Shown: positions 37,052-46,961 of the stretch, one piece after another
Layout of the letters: every line of letters begins with the position of its first letter
Numbering within the stretch: position 1 is the stretch's first letter
Program-made: the position numbers and the translations under genes
Notes under the pieces: generated by a model
Database searches by the model: none
What the model saw: only the letters and a program-made list of their open reading frames with translations
Told to the model about the DNA's origin: nothing
Origin: Prochlorococcus sp. AG-363-M21
GTDB taxonomy: Bacteria; Cyanobacteriota; Cyanobacteriia; PCC-6307; Cyanobiaceae
Assembly: GCA_003278305.1 (NCBI GenBank)
Contig: QCFU01000001.1
Span: 62,001 to 126,000, forward strand
Length of the DNA stretch: 64,000 nt
Reading direction: 5' to 3'

Positions 37052-37666
37052 ATGTCATCTTCTAATTTTTCTGACTCAAAAAAGAATAAATCTCAGTGGA
37101 AGAATCTAATCATATGGCTCTTGTTAGCAATGTTGCTTAGATGGCAAGTGATAGAGCCAAGATGGATTCCATCAGGATCAATGTTGCCAACATTGCAAAT
37201 TAAAGAAAGAATTTTAGTAGAAAAAATTAGTCCTAAAATAAATAAACTCTTTAAGACGCATCAACAAAGGGAATCGATAGTTGTTTTCAAACCAACGAAA
37301 CCACTTATCAATTCAGGTTTTGAAGCTAATGACGCACTGATAAAAAGAATTATTGGTATACCAGGAGATGAAATAGAAGTTCGTGATGGAAGAATTCTCA
37401 GAAACGGAATTGAGTTAGATGAGTCATGGCTATCTGCTCCTATAAAATATGAAATGGCATTATTTAAAGTTCCACCTGATAGTTATTGGGTGTTAGGTGA
37501 CAATAGAAATAACAGTTTAGATTCACATGTATGGGGACCTTTGCCTGAAGAAAACATTATTGGTACTGCATTCTTACGATATTGGCCATTGCAAAAGATT
37601 GGTCCTATTCGGTTCTCTCCATCTAGTAATATGCAAAAACAAGCCCTTAATAAGCTAAGGTCTTAA
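37052..37666 (+). CDS. lepB: Signal peptidase I
   Basis: Membrane serine protease that removes Sec/Tat signal peptides. The 204-residue protein has one N-terminal membrane helix (LIIWLLLAMLLRWQVI, about residues 19-34), the nucleophile Ser43 in IPSGSMLPTL, the general base Lys98 in ALIKRIIGIPGDE and the box YWVLGDNRNNSLDSHVWG. Size fits the short bacterial form. It starts at ATG 37052 after TTAGGAATAAATTAA and lies 22 nt before the DUF760 gene. Confidence 0.96.
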   Translation: MSSSNFSDSKKNKSQWKNLIIWLLLAMLLRWQVIEPRWIPSGSMLPTLQIKERILVEKISPKINKLFKTHQQRESIVVFKPTKPLINSGFEANDALIKRIIGIPGDEIEVRDGRILRNGIELDESWLSAPIKYEMALFKVPPDSYWVLGDNRNNSLDSHVWGPLPEENIIGTAFLRYWPLQKIGPIRFSPSSNMQKQALNKLRS

Positions 37667-37688
37667 ATGTAATGGAGAGCACACTGGG

Positions 37689-38039
37689 ATGTTTAACCCG
37701 GAGTTTCTTACTACAGACAATAATGATGGAAGTGAAGGCAATGCTCTTATTGAGTATCTTCAGGACCAATCACCTGATGTTCTGCAACGAGTAGCAAAAT
37801 CAGCCAGTAGTGATATCCAGGACATTATTAGACATAATGTTCAAGGTCTTCTAGGAATGTTGCCTGCCGATCAATTTGAAGTCAAAGTAACATCTTCCAG
37901 AGATCAATTCGGCAATTTACTTGCTTCAGCAATGATGACAGGATATTTCTTAAGACAAATGGAACAAAGGAAGGAACTCGAAGAATCATTACTTGCCGAG
38001 CAAGAGATGTCAGTAAATCCAGAGGATATTAATCTTTAA
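37689..38039 (+). CDS. DUF760 family protein
   Basis: A 116-residue conserved protein of cyanobacteria and plastids, with the pattern LIEYLQDQSPDVLQRVAKSASSDIQDIIRHNVQGLLGMLPADQFEVKVTSSRDQFGNLLASAMMTGYFLRQMEQRKEL. It is helical and acidic with no membrane segment. The function of the family in cyanobacteria is unknown to me; plant members have been linked with chloroplast proteins. It follows lepB by 22 nt and converges with the DUF4336 gene, overlapping by 11 bp. Confidence 0.85.
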   Translation: MFNPEFLTTDNNDGSEGNALIEYLQDQSPDVLQRVAKSASSDIQDIIRHNVQGLLGMLPADQFEVKVTSSRDQFGNLLASAMMTGYFLRQMEQRKELEESLLAEQEMSVNPEDINL

Positions 38040-39237
38040 ACTTTTTTAGAGGGTCTTTAGGTACAACCTTAAGATTTAGAAGGTTATTGTCTAAAACAGA
38101 TAAAAAATTATAATTACCTTCAGAATTGTCCCAATCAGTTGACTTAATTGATCTAATTAACTTCATGCACTCATAATTATTAAACTCAACAGAAGAGCAA
38201 AAATGAGCAGAAATCACTCTTTCCATTCCCTTTAAACAAGATAATTTATCTAGCCAATTTAGGAATTCATTCTTAGCTCTAGGGAAAACCAGTCTTCTTA
38301 TTACAGGAGCAACTTGTAAAAGAGGTTTTTGCTTCCCAATTATTTGCAAGGCTGATTTCTCCCAACCTTCTTCCCAGCAAAAAGGATAAATCCCTAAATG
38401 AGATCTAAGGTTTCTTAACCCAGGCCTTAAAGAATTTCCGATAATTTCTTCAATAGGAGGAATAGATAATAAATGTGGCTTTAAAAAAGAAGCAAATAAA
38501 ACTAATCTTAACCAACCTTTCTTTCTCTGATCTAAAGTATCAATCAACTTCTCAGAGCCTTTGTCTCGTGCATGGAATAAAAGTGGTGTTGGATCATATT
38601 CAAACAATTCAGGAGGCTTAGAGTTAATTCCTACAAGTGCATCTGTAATTATTAAAGACTTTGATATTTTATGAAAGCATGCAATCTCTTGAAAACGGCC
38701 TAGCCCTATATCAATAGGTCCTAAAGATATCCAATCAAAAATTTCAGGATATGGGAATCCATCTTTTAATAGGAATTTTGTCCTATCAGATGGCAACCCA
38801 AGAAATCTTAGGGGGAGATTTAAAGGAAAACTCCATTGACCAGGGCATAGCCATAATTCCGCATTTTTGAAATATCTTGCCATAGCTGGCATAGCGATTT
38901 TATGCTCTAATCCAGACGAGGTTGGAAGGACAACTTTTAGGACAGGGCCATGCTCATCCTCAAGCAATTTGATATAACTAATTAATTCTTTTGTAGGAGG
39001 CAAAGGATTTATTAACATTAAGCCATTGGGCACCTTAACTACAGTTAAACGAATAGGCACAGCTACATAATATAAACCTTGTAATTGTTCAATTCCCCAT
39101 ATCATTTTAGGAACTATTTCCTTAATAATTGTTTTTTTTGTTCCATATGGATATAAAGGGAAAAGAGGCCACCAATTCCATCTTTTATAACTATTAGCAA
39201 CTTCAAAGTTGAGATTTTCGTTTAAATCATTATTCAT
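38029..39237 (-). CDS. DUF4336 family protein
   Basis: A 402-residue cytoplasmic protein. The region from residue 25 to about 260 (WGIEQLQGLYYVAVPIRLTVVKVPNGLMLINPLPPT, then LKVVLPTSSGLEHKIAMPAMARYFKNAELWLCPGQWSFP) fits DUF4336, a beta-lactamase-like fold found in cyanobacteria and plants. Only some metal-ligand positions are visible (GLEH; DALVG), so a metallohydrolase role is uncertain. It lies 7 nt after the metal ABC permease gene on the same strand and may belong to that operon. Confidence 0.78.
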   Translation of the reverse strand: MNNDLNENLNFEVANSYKRWNWWPLFPLYPYGTKKTIIKEIVPKMIWGIEQLQGLYYVAVPIRLTVVKVPNGLMLINPLPPTKELISYIKLLEDEHGPVLKVVLPTSSGLEHKIAMPAMARYFKNAELWLCPGQWSFPLNLPLRFLGLPSDRTKFLLKDGFPYPEIFDWISLGPIDIGLGRFQEIACFHKISKSLIITDALVGINSKPPELFEYDPTPLLFHARDKGSEKLIDTLDQRKKGWLRLVLFASFLKPHLLSIPPIEEIIGNSLRPGLRNLRSHLGIYPFCWEEGWEKSALQIIGKQKPLLQVAPVIRRLVFPRAKNEFLNWLDKLSCLKGMERVISAHFCSSVEFNNYECMKLIRSIKSTDWDNSEGNYNFLSVLDNNLLNLKVVPKDPLKKFKD

Positions 39238-39244
39238 AATTATT

Positions 39245-40123
39245 TTATGGAGTTCTAGAGTTGGGGAATCTTAAAATTCCATATTTAGGCGCAAATAAAA
39301 AGGCTAATAAAAATATAAGAGTTTGAACCAAAACAATAGATCCACCCGTTTCTATATCACTCCAATAACTTACATAAACACCTATCAAACTTGATAAAAC
39401 ACTGCTTGTAACTGCTAAGATTGTCATTCTATCAAATCTATCTGTTAATAGATAAGCTGTGGCTCCAGGTGTGATCAACATTGCTACAACTAATATTATT
39501 CCAACTGTCTGCAGACCTGCTACAGCAGCTAGAGACAAAACTGATAATAAAGTATAATGTAATAAGCCGGTATTTATTCCTATAGAACGAGCATGAGTTG
39601 CATCAAAACAATACAACATAAGATCTCTTCTAAATATTAATAATATTGCTACAACTATAAAAGATATTAATAAAGTTTGGCTTACATCAGAGTCAGATAT
39701 ACCTAATGGACTCCCAAAAAGTATATGCATTAGATCTATGTTACTTCTTATCTTAGATACCAAAACGAGTCCTAAAGCAAAGAAACCAGTAAAGACAAGT
39801 CCTATAACGGTATCTTCTTTTATCCTTGACTTTTGTTTAACAAAGCCAATTAAAGCAACTGAACCAACTCCAAAAACAAATGCACCTAAAGAGAATGGCA
39901 AGCCTAAAGCATATGCGACTACAACTCCAGGCATAACCGCATGAGAAACAGCATCTCCCATTAAGGCCCAACCCTTCAGGGTCATATAACAAGAAAGAAG
40001 GCCACAAACTGCTCCCACTAATGCGCTAACCATCAATGCTTTACGCATAAATTCATGACTTAAAGGAGAAATTAAAATAGAGAAAGGGTCTATAGTTAAA
40101 AGAAAATTTTCCATATATATCAT
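39245..40123 (-). CDS. mntB: Mn/Zn ABC transporter permease
   Basis: Integral membrane component of an ABC-3 type metal importer, 292 residues with about eight hydrophobic segments. Family marks are GAVCGLLSCYMTLKGWALMGDAVSHAVMPGVV and YCFDATHARSIGI. Its start overlaps the ATPase stop by one base. Mn and Zn importers of this class cannot be told apart by eye; the mnt name follows the cyanobacterial MntCAB pattern and the metal is not proven. Confidence 0.88.
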   Translation of the reverse strand: MIYMENFLLTIDPFSILISPLSHEFMRKALMVSALVGAVCGLLSCYMTLKGWALMGDAVSHAVMPGVVVAYALGLPFSLGAFVFGVGSVALIGFVKQKSRIKEDTVIGLVFTGFFALGLVLVSKIRSNIDLMHILFGSPLGISDSDVSQTLLISFIVVAILLIFRRDLMLYCFDATHARSIGINTGLLHYTLLSVLSLAAVAGLQTVGIILVVAMLITPGATAYLLTDRFDRMTILAVTSSVLSSLIGVYVSYWSDIETGGSIVLVQTLIFLLAFLFAPKYGILRFPNSRTP

Positions 40124-40908
40124 TATTCGTCAGAGGAAGCTGAACCGGAAATAGGATCTGGCTGCATCCCTCCGAATGTTCTTGTCAAGTTTTCAGTAGT
40201 AAACACTTTTGAAGTTTCACCATAGGCAAGAACTGTTTTATTAATAAGGACTACCAAGTCACAAAAGTCTCTAACATGATTCAAATCATGGGTTGATATT
40301 AAAATTGTTCTCCCTTCTTGACGAAATTGCATAAATAAATCTGCCATTAATTTTTCTGTTCTGACATCTACTCCAGAAAAGGGTTCGTCCAGCAGTAAAA
40401 CAGAAGAACGTTGAGCAATAGCTCTTGCAAGAAAAGTTCTTTTTCTTTGTCCACCAGATAAAGATCCTATTGGTCTCTTTCTGTATTCAATCAATTCAAC
40501 TCTTTCAAGGGCATGCCATACAGCAGTTCGATCAGATTCTCTAGGTATACGCAAAAAATTCATGGAACCATATCTACCCATCATCACAACATCCCAGACA
40601 CTAACTGGGAAAGAACAGTCAATGCCTTCATTTTGAGGCACATAAGCCACAGCCTGATCTCTCTGAGCCATGGAGACTGGCACTCCATTTATGCGAATTT
40701 TGCCTCTCGAAGGGGAAACAAAACCCATAAGAGCCTTGAAAAATGTTGATTTACCAGCTCCATTCATTCCAACCAAACCACATATAGATCCACTTTTTAG
40801 TTTCAAACTGGCTTCATAAAGAGCTAAATTGCCATTGTAATCAACACAAACTTGTTCAGCTTCAATTCGATATATTGGTGATTGACCTTGATTACTAAAT
40901 GATTTCAT
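40123..40908 (-). CDS. mntA: Mn/Zn ABC transporter ATP-binding protein
   Basis: ATPase of the metal importer, 261 residues. Walker A is GMNGAGKSTFF, the signature LSGGQRKRTFLARAIA, Walker B VLLLDEPFSGVD and the switch His in STHDL. YVPQNEGIDCSFPVSVWDVVMMGRYG is typical of metal-type ABC ATPases. It overlaps both neighbours by one base (TAATG junctions), so all three components are made in coupled fashion. Confidence 0.92.
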   Translation of the reverse strand: MKSFSNQGQSPIYRIEAEQVCVDYNGNLALYEASLKLKSGSICGLVGMNGAGKSTFFKALMGFVSPSRGKIRINGVPVSMAQRDQAVAYVPQNEGIDCSFPVSVWDVVMMGRYGSMNFLRIPRESDRTAVWHALERVELIEYRKRPIGSLSGGQRKRTFLARAIAQRSSVLLLDEPFSGVDVRTEKLMADLFMQFRQEGRTILISTHDLNHVRDFCDLVVLINKTVLAYGETSKVFTTENLTRTFGGMQPDPISGSASSDE

Positions 40909-41855
40909 TACTTTGATTGCGATGGCATGAGGCCTTCAAGAATCAATCGTACGTTGTGCCGTTGAAGCTCTATAAAAGTTGGAGCTGGTCCTTCAGGATT
41001 TGATAAAGAATCAACATAAAAAGTACCTCCAAAAGATGCACCACTTGCTCTAGCCACTTCTAATTGAGCCTTTGAGCTCACAGTACTTTCACAAAAGATA
41101 GTGGGTATATTGTTCTCTTTAACCAATTTAATTAGTCTAAGCATTCGCCTAGGGGTAACTTGACTTTCTGCATTAACTGGCCATAAATACGCCTCTTCTA
41201 AACCATAATCCTTCGCTAAATAAGAAAATGCTCCCTCACATGTAACCAAAAATCTACGGTTTAGGGGTATTTGAGACAAAGATTTTCTTAATTCCTTGTC
41301 TAATTGTTTGAGCTTTTCTTTATAGTTTTTAGCATTATTTAAATAGTAATCTGATCCATCGGGATCAAGGTTAATAAAAGCTTCTAACAATTTATCTACA
41401 TAAAAGATTGCCTTTTTAGGTGACATCCATGCATGAGGATTTGGTTTACCTTGATAAATATCGCCCTCTATCAATAAAGGATCTATGCCTTCTGATAGAA
41501 CAACCCTAGGAACTTTAGTGTTTGAATTAGTAAATCTTCTTGACCATAATTCTAAACCTAGACCATTTTCAACAATAAGATCAGCTGACGAGGCAAAAAC
41601 AAGATCTTGAGGAGTTGGTTTGTAGCCATGTATTTCTACTCCTTTTTTTGTGATTGACTTGACTGTTAGACGATCTCCAGCAATATTCTCTGAAATATCA
41701 GCAAGTACAGTAAAAGTTGTTAAGACAAGGGGTTTATCTTTATTTAAGTTTGATTTAATGGTTCTTTGTTCTACATTACAAGATATACAAAAAAGTACAG
41801 AAAACGCTGCTAAGATTATTTTAGTTAATTGCTTGATTTTCTTACCAAGTATCAT
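40908..41855 (-). CDS. mntC: Metal-binding lipoprotein of Mn/Zn ABC transporter
   Basis: Periplasmic solute-binding protein of cluster A-I. The 315-residue precursor has a lipoprotein signal with Cys26 (VLFCISCN) as lipidation site, which would need LspA. Metal ligands are as in the family: His in KGVEIHGYKPTP, His in KPNPHAWMSP, Glu in IFCESTVSSKA and Asp in TFYVDSLS; His-His-Glu-Asp suits Mn or Zn. The His-rich loop of many zinc-specific ZnuA proteins is absent, which slightly favours Mn. Three 10-bp repeats sit directly before the ATG. Confidence 0.92.
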   Translation of the reverse strand: MILGKKIKQLTKIILAAFSVLFCISCNVEQRTIKSNLNKDKPLVLTTFTVLADISENIAGDRLTVKSITKKGVEIHGYKPTPQDLVFASSADLIVENGLGLELWSRRFTNSNTKVPRVVLSEGIDPLLIEGDIYQGKPNPHAWMSPKKAIFYVDKLLEAFINLDPDGSDYYLNNAKNYKEKLKQLDKELRKSLSQIPLNRRFLVTCEGAFSYLAKDYGLEEAYLWPVNAESQVTPRRMLRLIKLVKENNIPTIFCESTVSSKAQLEVARASGASFGGTFYVDSLSNPEGPAPTFIELQRHNVRLILEGLMPSQSK

Positions 41856-41860
41856 ATATT

Positions 41861-41888
41861 TAGATAGATTTAGATAGACCTAGATAGA
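41861..41888. repeat. Three TAGATAGA repeats with 10-bp phase before mntC
   Basis: TAGATAGA occurs at 41861, 41871 and 41881, exactly 10 bp apart, so all fall on one face of the helix. In the mntC direction they read TCTATCTA and end 5 nt before the ATG (41855). A -10-like TATAAC lies at 41914-41909, which would place the repeats in the early transcribed leader. Phased direct repeats suit a response-regulator operator, and cyanobacterial mntCAB is controlled by an OmpR-type regulator (ManR); binding here is only inferred. Confidence 0.7.
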
Positions 41889-41921
41889 AAAAAGAATTTA
41901 GTAGTTTAGTTATAGTGAATT

Positions 41922-43271
41922 TTAGTTAAAACCTGGGCTTAATTTTTGCTCTTTAAGCCAATTACTTGATTGCTTGATAAAAGAAGTCCAATCTACTTTT
42001 TCTAATCGAATTGCAGAGGCAACCAATTCAGGAGCTTGTTTCTTTAAAAGATTAAGATCAGGCTCAGAAACACCATTGTTTAAAGCCATCCAATCTGCCA
42101 TTGATCTGCCCACAACCCTTGTCATATATGCTGCGTTTAAAGACTGAATAGTGCCAGCGGCCAACCATGTGCCTCCATGCAATTTAGAAAAACTCAATAA
42201 TGCTTGTCCACTCCATTCAACAACTCCTTGAGCAAGTGCCGCCATACACAATTGCTTTGCGACTTCCTTTAAGAGTTCGGGCTTCAATTTGCAAGACCAA
42301 ATATTAGCCATTTCTTTAATCATGAGTCCATTTACTACTGCTACTGACAAGAGGTCAGTTGTTGGAACTGGAGAAGCAAATACAGCTCCAGCAACCAACC
42401 ATTGGGAACGGTTTTGCAAACTCTTAAACTTAATTCTTCTTAAGTCTTCTAACTCTGATTGCCAAGAACGATGTAATCCAGATAATAACCTTTGCTTTGT
42501 AATGTCTTTATTACGTTCTGATTGCTTAAGTATATTTTTAACAGGGTTTAGAATTTCTTTAAGATGCTCAGAAGATCCATTAAAACAAAGAATTCTATCT
42601 TTCCAATTTTCTGGTAATTGTGTATGAAGCATCTTTATTTGGTCTGACAATGTACTGCAATCAGCCCAAGAAATTAAAATCCAGCTTTGTTTTATTTCAG
42701 GGATATTTTTTAACCAGATTAAATCTACTGCCCTTAAAGGAAGGGGAAGCAAATACACAAGCTGATCTTTATTAAATAAAGAACTTGGGAAAGACCAAGA
42801 CTCATCATCCAGAGGCAAAAGATTAGAAGATGAGATATCTAGGGGTTTAATTTCTGAGAATACATCTCTTAAGAATTCATTTGTGGGCATCTCATTACCG
42901 TCAGTACCCGTAAAAGCAATAGACTGATCCTTTTCATTAGAAACAATCTCAAGAAGTTCATTCGATCTTTTTAAACTATTTGCCGAAAAAGAAGAATGGT
43001 CTTCTAATGACTCAAATTGACCCAGCACATCCTTACATCTATCTATCCAACCTTTAACTGTCGTAGGACTATCAAAAGAAGGTTTTGAGGACTTTGAAAA
43101 ATACCAAAGTCCTATAGCAGTTGCAAATATTCCTAAACCAGTAAAAGGCAAATGAACTAGATCTGTTGTGATCCACTGAGTTAATAAAAGAGCAAAAAAA
43201 GTAATCCCAATCCTGTTTAAAGGAATTAATTGTTTGTCTTGACTATCCTTCATGGTCTTATCAACTAACAT
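41922..43271 (-). CDS. DUF697 membrane protein with degenerate GTPase domain
   Basis: A 449-residue protein laid out like the GTPase at 10683: two N-terminal membrane helices (about 20-37 and 42-58), a middle domain and a C-terminal DUF697 domain (QWLVAGAVFASPVPTTDLLSVAVVNGLMIKEMANIW). The middle lacks working G motifs: near the P-loop site it reads FTGTDGNEMPT (residues 120-130), with no GKS/T, and no NKxD is visible. It is probably a non-hydrolysing paralogue. It lies upstream of mntC with 66 bp between. An alternative is a distinct membrane protein with DUF697 only. Confidence 0.8.
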   Translation of the reverse strand: MLVDKTMKDSQDKQLIPLNRIGITFFALLLTQWITTDLVHLPFTGLGIFATAIGLWYFSKSSKPSFDSPTTVKGWIDRCKDVLGQFESLEDHSSFSANSLKRSNELLEIVSNEKDQSIAFTGTDGNEMPTNEFLRDVFSEIKPLDISSSNLLPLDDESWSFPSSLFNKDQLVYLLPLPLRAVDLIWLKNIPEIKQSWILISWADCSTLSDQIKMLHTQLPENWKDRILCFNGSSEHLKEILNPVKNILKQSERNKDITKQRLLSGLHRSWQSELEDLRRIKFKSLQNRSQWLVAGAVFASPVPTTDLLSVAVVNGLMIKEMANIWSCKLKPELLKEVAKQLCMAALAQGVVEWSGQALLSFSKLHGGTWLAAGTIQSLNAAYMTRVVGRSMADWMALNNGVSEPDLNLLKKQAPELVASAIRLEKVDWTSFIKQSSNWLKEQKLSPGFN

Positions 43272-43456
43272 TGTTATTGACTCCTTGATAACTCATTTAA
43301 ATCTTAAAGCAAATCGAATTCTTAAAAAAGCAAGTCTAGTCAATACTTTACAAAGAAAACACGTGACCATGAATTGAGATATCAAAAAAAATATTTAAGA
43401 AAATCAAAAGTAAAAAGTGTGAATCTGCTAAAGGAATTACTTAAAAGCTTCTAATG

Positions 43457-43495
43457 CTACCTTCAATGAGGCACACTTGTTTTTAAATAAGGTAG
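43457..43495 (+). promoter_or_regulatory. Inverted repeat covering the ribosome-binding site of the 43502 gene
   Basis: CTACCTT (43457-43463) and AAGGTAG (43489-43495) are exact reverse complements. The 3' arm contains the AAGG that serves as Shine-Dalgarno sequence, 9 nt before the ATG at 43502. Pairing would hide the ribosome-binding site. The loop is 25 nt and the stem only 7 bp, so stability is modest. The rest of the gap from 43272 is AT-rich with no gene. Confidence 0.4.
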
Positions 43496-43501
43496 AAGTT
43501 T

Positions 43502-44005
43502 ATGGGAGACTCTTACAGAGATTCTAAAAGAGGGCAAAACTTCAATGGCATGAGAGAAAATGCCAGAAGTGATTTCAGAGGGCAGCGAGGGCCTAACAAT
43601 AGGGATAAAGGAGGGTTTCGAATTAGGCTTAGCGATAATGAAATGAACGCAGCCAAAAGAATTCAAGATGCATTTAATTTGCGTTCTACGGTTGCTGTAC
43701 TTGGATTTGCACTTAGGACACTTGGCCAAATGCTAGAGGATGGAAAACTGGATGCTTTAAAAGATGAATTCAGTTCTCAAGGACATGGAAATATAAGAGA
43801 CCATCGAGAGATAGAAAGTACAAAGAGACTTGCCAATACAAAACCAAATCCATTTGCAAGGCCAGCCAAACCTCAATCAAATGAATCAATCGCAACTAAT
43901 GAAGAAGAAATATTGAAATCTGAAAAATTAGAAATAGAAAATGGTTCAGAGGATCAAGATCAAGGTACTAAGACAGCTACAGAAAATAATTCTAATGAAA
44001 ACTAA
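43502..44005 (+). CDS. Unknown protein with a ribbon-helix-helix-like core
   Basis: A 167-residue protein in three parts: a basic, Gly/Arg/Asn-rich N terminus (residues 1-38), a compact core (FRIRLSDNEMNAAKRIQDAFNLRSTVAVLGFALRTLGQML, about 39-78), and an acidic disordered tail rich in Glu, Asn and Ser. The core pattern, a short strand then two helices joined by a turn (LRST), resembles the ribbon-helix-helix fold of Arc/CopG DNA-binding proteins; this is my reading. It lies 3 nt before trpS on the same strand, and its ribosome-binding site sits in an inverted repeat. A DNA-binding or nucleoid role is possible. Confidence 0.6.
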   Translation: MGDSYRDSKRGQNFNGMRENARSDFRGQRGPNNRDKGGFRIRLSDNEMNAAKRIQDAFNLRSTVAVLGFALRTLGQMLEDGKLDALKDEFSSQGHGNIRDHREIESTKRLANTKPNPFARPAKPQSNESIATNEEEILKSEKLEIENGSEDQDQGTKTATENNSNEN

Positions 44006-44008
44006 TCA

Positions 44009-45022
44009 GTGAATCGCAAAAGAGTTTTATCAGGAGTTCAGCCAACTGGCTCACTTCACATAGGCAATTGGCTGGGGGCTATCAAGAACTGGGTAAGCCT
44101 TCAAAACGAATATGAGACATTTGTATGTGTTGTGGATTTACATGCAATAACAGTTCCTCATAATCCCAAAGAACTAGCAGAAAACACTTTGAAAACTGCA
44201 GCTATTTATTTGGCATGTGGAATGGATCCAAAATCATGTTCAATATTCATACAAAGTCAAGTTACATCTCATGCAGAACTGTGTTGGCTCCTAAATTGTG
44301 TAACACCATTAAATTGGATGGAAAGAATGATTCAATTTAAAGAGAAAGCAATAAAGCAAGGTGATAATGTTTCAATAGGTCTATTAGATTACCCGGTATT
44401 AATGGCAGCAGATATTCTTCTTTACGAGTCTGATTTAGTACCTGTAGGTGAAGATCAAAAACAACATCTTGAATTAGCAAGAAACATAGCTCAGCAAAGA
44501 ATAAATTCAAAGTTTGGAACTAACGGCAAAGACATTCTAAAGGTACCAGAAGCTTTAATCATTAGAGAAGGTGCAAAAATAATGAGTCTGATAGATGGAA
44601 CAAAAAAAATGAGTAAAAGTGATCCTAACGATACGAGTAGAATTGGTATACTTGATTCTCCCGATTTAGTAATGAAAAAGATTAAGAAGGCCAAAACAGA
44701 TTCACAAATTGGTCTTGAATTTGGAAATAAAGATCGTCCTGAAGCTAATAATTTACTTACTATTTATTCGTTAGTTACTAATATTGGCACTGATAGAGCC
44801 CTTGAAGAATGCTCAGATATGGGTTGGGGTAAATTCAAACCTCTACTTGGTGAAGCTATTATTAATGCATTAGAACCTATTCAAAATAAATATTATGAAT
44901 TAAGAAAAGACAATATCGCTCTAAAAAACATCCTCAAACAAGGCAATATAAAGGCACAAGAAGTATCTGAATTAACGTTGGCTAAAGTCAAAAAAGCACT
45001 TGGTTTTATAGAAAATATTTAA
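44009..45022 (+). CDS. trpS: Tryptophanyl-tRNA synthetase
   Basis: Class I synthetase charging tRNA-Trp. The 337-residue protein has the HIGH-type motif as GSLHIGN (residues 14-20) and KMSKS at 200-204, with the substrate regions [13 protein letters not shown] and [13 protein letters not shown]. The start is GTG 44009, 3 nt after the previous gene, giving [14 protein letters not shown] as in bacterial orthologues. thrS follows after 5 nt. Confidence 0.98.
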   Translation: MNRKRVLSGVQPTGSLHIGNWLGAIKNWVSLQNEYETFVCVVDLHAITVPHNPKELAENTLKTAAIYLACGMDPKSCSIFIQSQVTSHAELCWLLNCVTPLNWMERMIQFKEKAIKQGDNVSIGLLDYPVLMAADILLYESDLVPVGEDQKQHLELARNIAQQRINSKFGTNGKDILKVPEALIIREGAKIMSLIDGTKKMSKSDPNDTSRIGILDSPDLVMKKIKKAKTDSQIGLEFGNKDRPEANNLLTIYSLVTNIGTDRALEECSDMGWGKFKPLLGEAIINALEPIQNKYYELRKDNIALKNILKQGNIKAQEVSELTLAKVKKALGFIENI

Positions 45023-45027
45023 TTGTT

Positions 45028-46953
45028 ATGCCAACAATAACTCTACCAGATGGATCAAAGAAAGTTTATGCTAATGCTATTACCTGTTTGGAAATAGCAG
45101 AGGAGATTGGTGCGGGACTTGCAAAAGCAGCAATAGCAGCAAAAGTTAATGATGAATTGATAGATCTAACCTTACCAATAAATCACGATGCTAATGTAAG
45201 TATAATAACCTCAAAAGACAAAGAAGGTATTGGGATAATTAGACATTCATTTGCTCATCTAATAGGACATGCAGTTAAACAAATATATCCAAAAGCAAAA
45301 ATGGCAATTGGTCCAATAATTGAAGATGGTTTTTATTATGATATTGACTATGAAAAACCCTTAACTCCTGATGACTTAAAAATAATAGAAGAAAGAATGA
45401 AAGAATTAATAAAACAAAACTATAATGTAGTCATAGAAGTTGTTAATAAAGAAGAAGCTCGTAAGACATTTGAAAAAAGAAATGAGCCCTACAAAGTAGA
45501 AATAGTAGATGGCATAGCCGAACACGAAACAATAAAGATATACAAGCATCAAGAATATACAGATATGTGTAGAGGGCCTCATGTTCCAAATACGAGACAT
45601 CTAAGATCTTTTAAACTAATGAAGATTTCAGGTGCTTATTGGAGAGGTGACTCTAATAAGCAAATGCTGCAAAGAATCTATGGAACCGCATGGGCAACAA
45701 AGAAAGAACTTAATGAATATTTGGAGAAATTAGAAGAAGCAGAAAAAAGAGATCATAGGAAATTAGGGAAAAGATTATCACTTTTCCACACTCAAGAAGA
45801 ATCACCTGGAATGATTTTCTGGCATCCTAAAGGTTGGACTATTTATAAAACTTTGGAAACATATCTGACAAATATTTTAAATCAGAATGGATACCAGGAA
45901 GTTAAAACACCACAAGTTGTAGATAGATCCTTATGGGAAAATTCTGGACATTGGGAGAAATTTAAGGATGATATGTTTACTACAACGTCAGAAAATAGAG
46001 AATATGCAATCAAACCAATGAATTGCCCATGTCATATACAAATATTCAATCAAGGTTTAAAGAGCTATAGAGAATTACCAATTAGGCTGGCAGAATTTGG
46101 GTCATGTCATAGAAATGAACCATCTGGCGCACTGCATGGGTTAATGAGGGTTAGAAATTTTACCCAAGATGATGCACATATATTTTGTACGGAGGAACAA
46201 ATACAACAAGAAGTAAGTAATTTTATAGATTTAGTTTTTGCTGTTTATAAAGACTTTGGCTTTAACGATATAATTATAAAGTTATCCACAAGACCAGAAC
46301 AAAGAGTGGGTAGTGATCAAATATGGGATAAGTCAGAGCAATCCTTAGCAGATGCTTTGGATTCCAAGAAGTTGAACTGGTCATACCTACCAGGAGAAGG
46401 GGCTTTTTATGGCCCTAAAATTGAGTTTTCTCTTAAAGATTGTATTAATAGAGTCTGGCAATGCGGGACAATTCAAGTTGATTTCTCTATGCCTAATAGA
46501 CTGAAGGCAACTTATATAGATGAAAATAATGATAAGAAAACACCCGTAATGCTTCATAGAGCAATATTAGGTTCCTTTGAAAGATTTATTGGAATTCTTA
46601 TTGAACATTATGCTGGAAATTTCCCAACATGGCTTGCGCCGATTCAGTTGGCTGTAATCAGCTTAACTGATAGGAACTCAAAAGCATGTATTGAGATATA
46701 TAAATTTTTAAGTGCAAATGGTTTCAGAGTACAGTTAGATTTAAGGAATGAAAAAATGGGTTATAAGATAAGAGAACATACACTGGACAAGATTCCATTT
46801 ATACTAATAATTGGTGACAAAGAAGAGGCTACTAATACTTATTCAATAAGAACCAGAAACGGCAAAGATCTTGGACCAAAAAGCAAAGAGGATCTCATTG
46901 ACTTATTAAATACATCTATATTGTTAAAGGGTGTTATTACTGACGATACCTGA
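45028..46953 (+). CDS. thrS: Threonyl-tRNA synthetase
   Basis: Class II synthetase charging tRNA-Thr. The 641-residue protein has the N-terminal TGS domain (residues 1-60), the editing domain with [16 protein letters not shown] and the metal-binding [13 protein letters not shown], the catalytic core with [57 protein letters not shown] and [13 protein letters not shown], and the anticodon-binding domain. Full bacterial length, so proofreading is retained. It lies between trpS (5 nt) and glk (8 nt). Confidence 0.98.
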   Translation: MPTITLPDGSKKVYANAITCLEIAEEIGAGLAKAAIAAKVNDELIDLTLPINHDANVSIITSKDKEGIGIIRHSFAHLIGHAVKQIYPKAKMAIGPIIEDGFYYDIDYEKPLTPDDLKIIEERMKELIKQNYNVVIEVVNKEEARKTFEKRNEPYKVEIVDGIAEHETIKIYKHQEYTDMCRGPHVPNTRHLRSFKLMKISGAYWRGDSNKQMLQRIYGTAWATKKELNEYLEKLEEAEKRDHRKLGKRLSLFHTQEESPGMIFWHPKGWTIYKTLETYLTNILNQNGYQEVKTPQVVDRSLWENSGHWEKFKDDMFTTTSENREYAIKPMNCPCHIQIFNQGLKSYRELPIRLAEFGSCHRNEPSGALHGLMRVRNFTQDDAHIFCTEEQIQQEVSNFIDLVFAVYKDFGFNDIIIKLSTRPEQRVGSDQIWDKSEQSLADALDSKKLNWSYLPGEGAFYGPKIEFSLKDCINRVWQCGTIQVDFSMPNRLKATYIDENNDKKTPVMLHRAILGSFERFIGILIEHYAGNFPTWLAPIQLAVISLTDRNSKACIEIYKFLSANGFRVQLDLRNEKMGYKIREHTLDKIPFILIIGDKEEATNTYSIRTRNGKDLGPKSKEDLIDLLNTSILLKGVITDDT

Positions 46954-46961
46954 TAACATAA

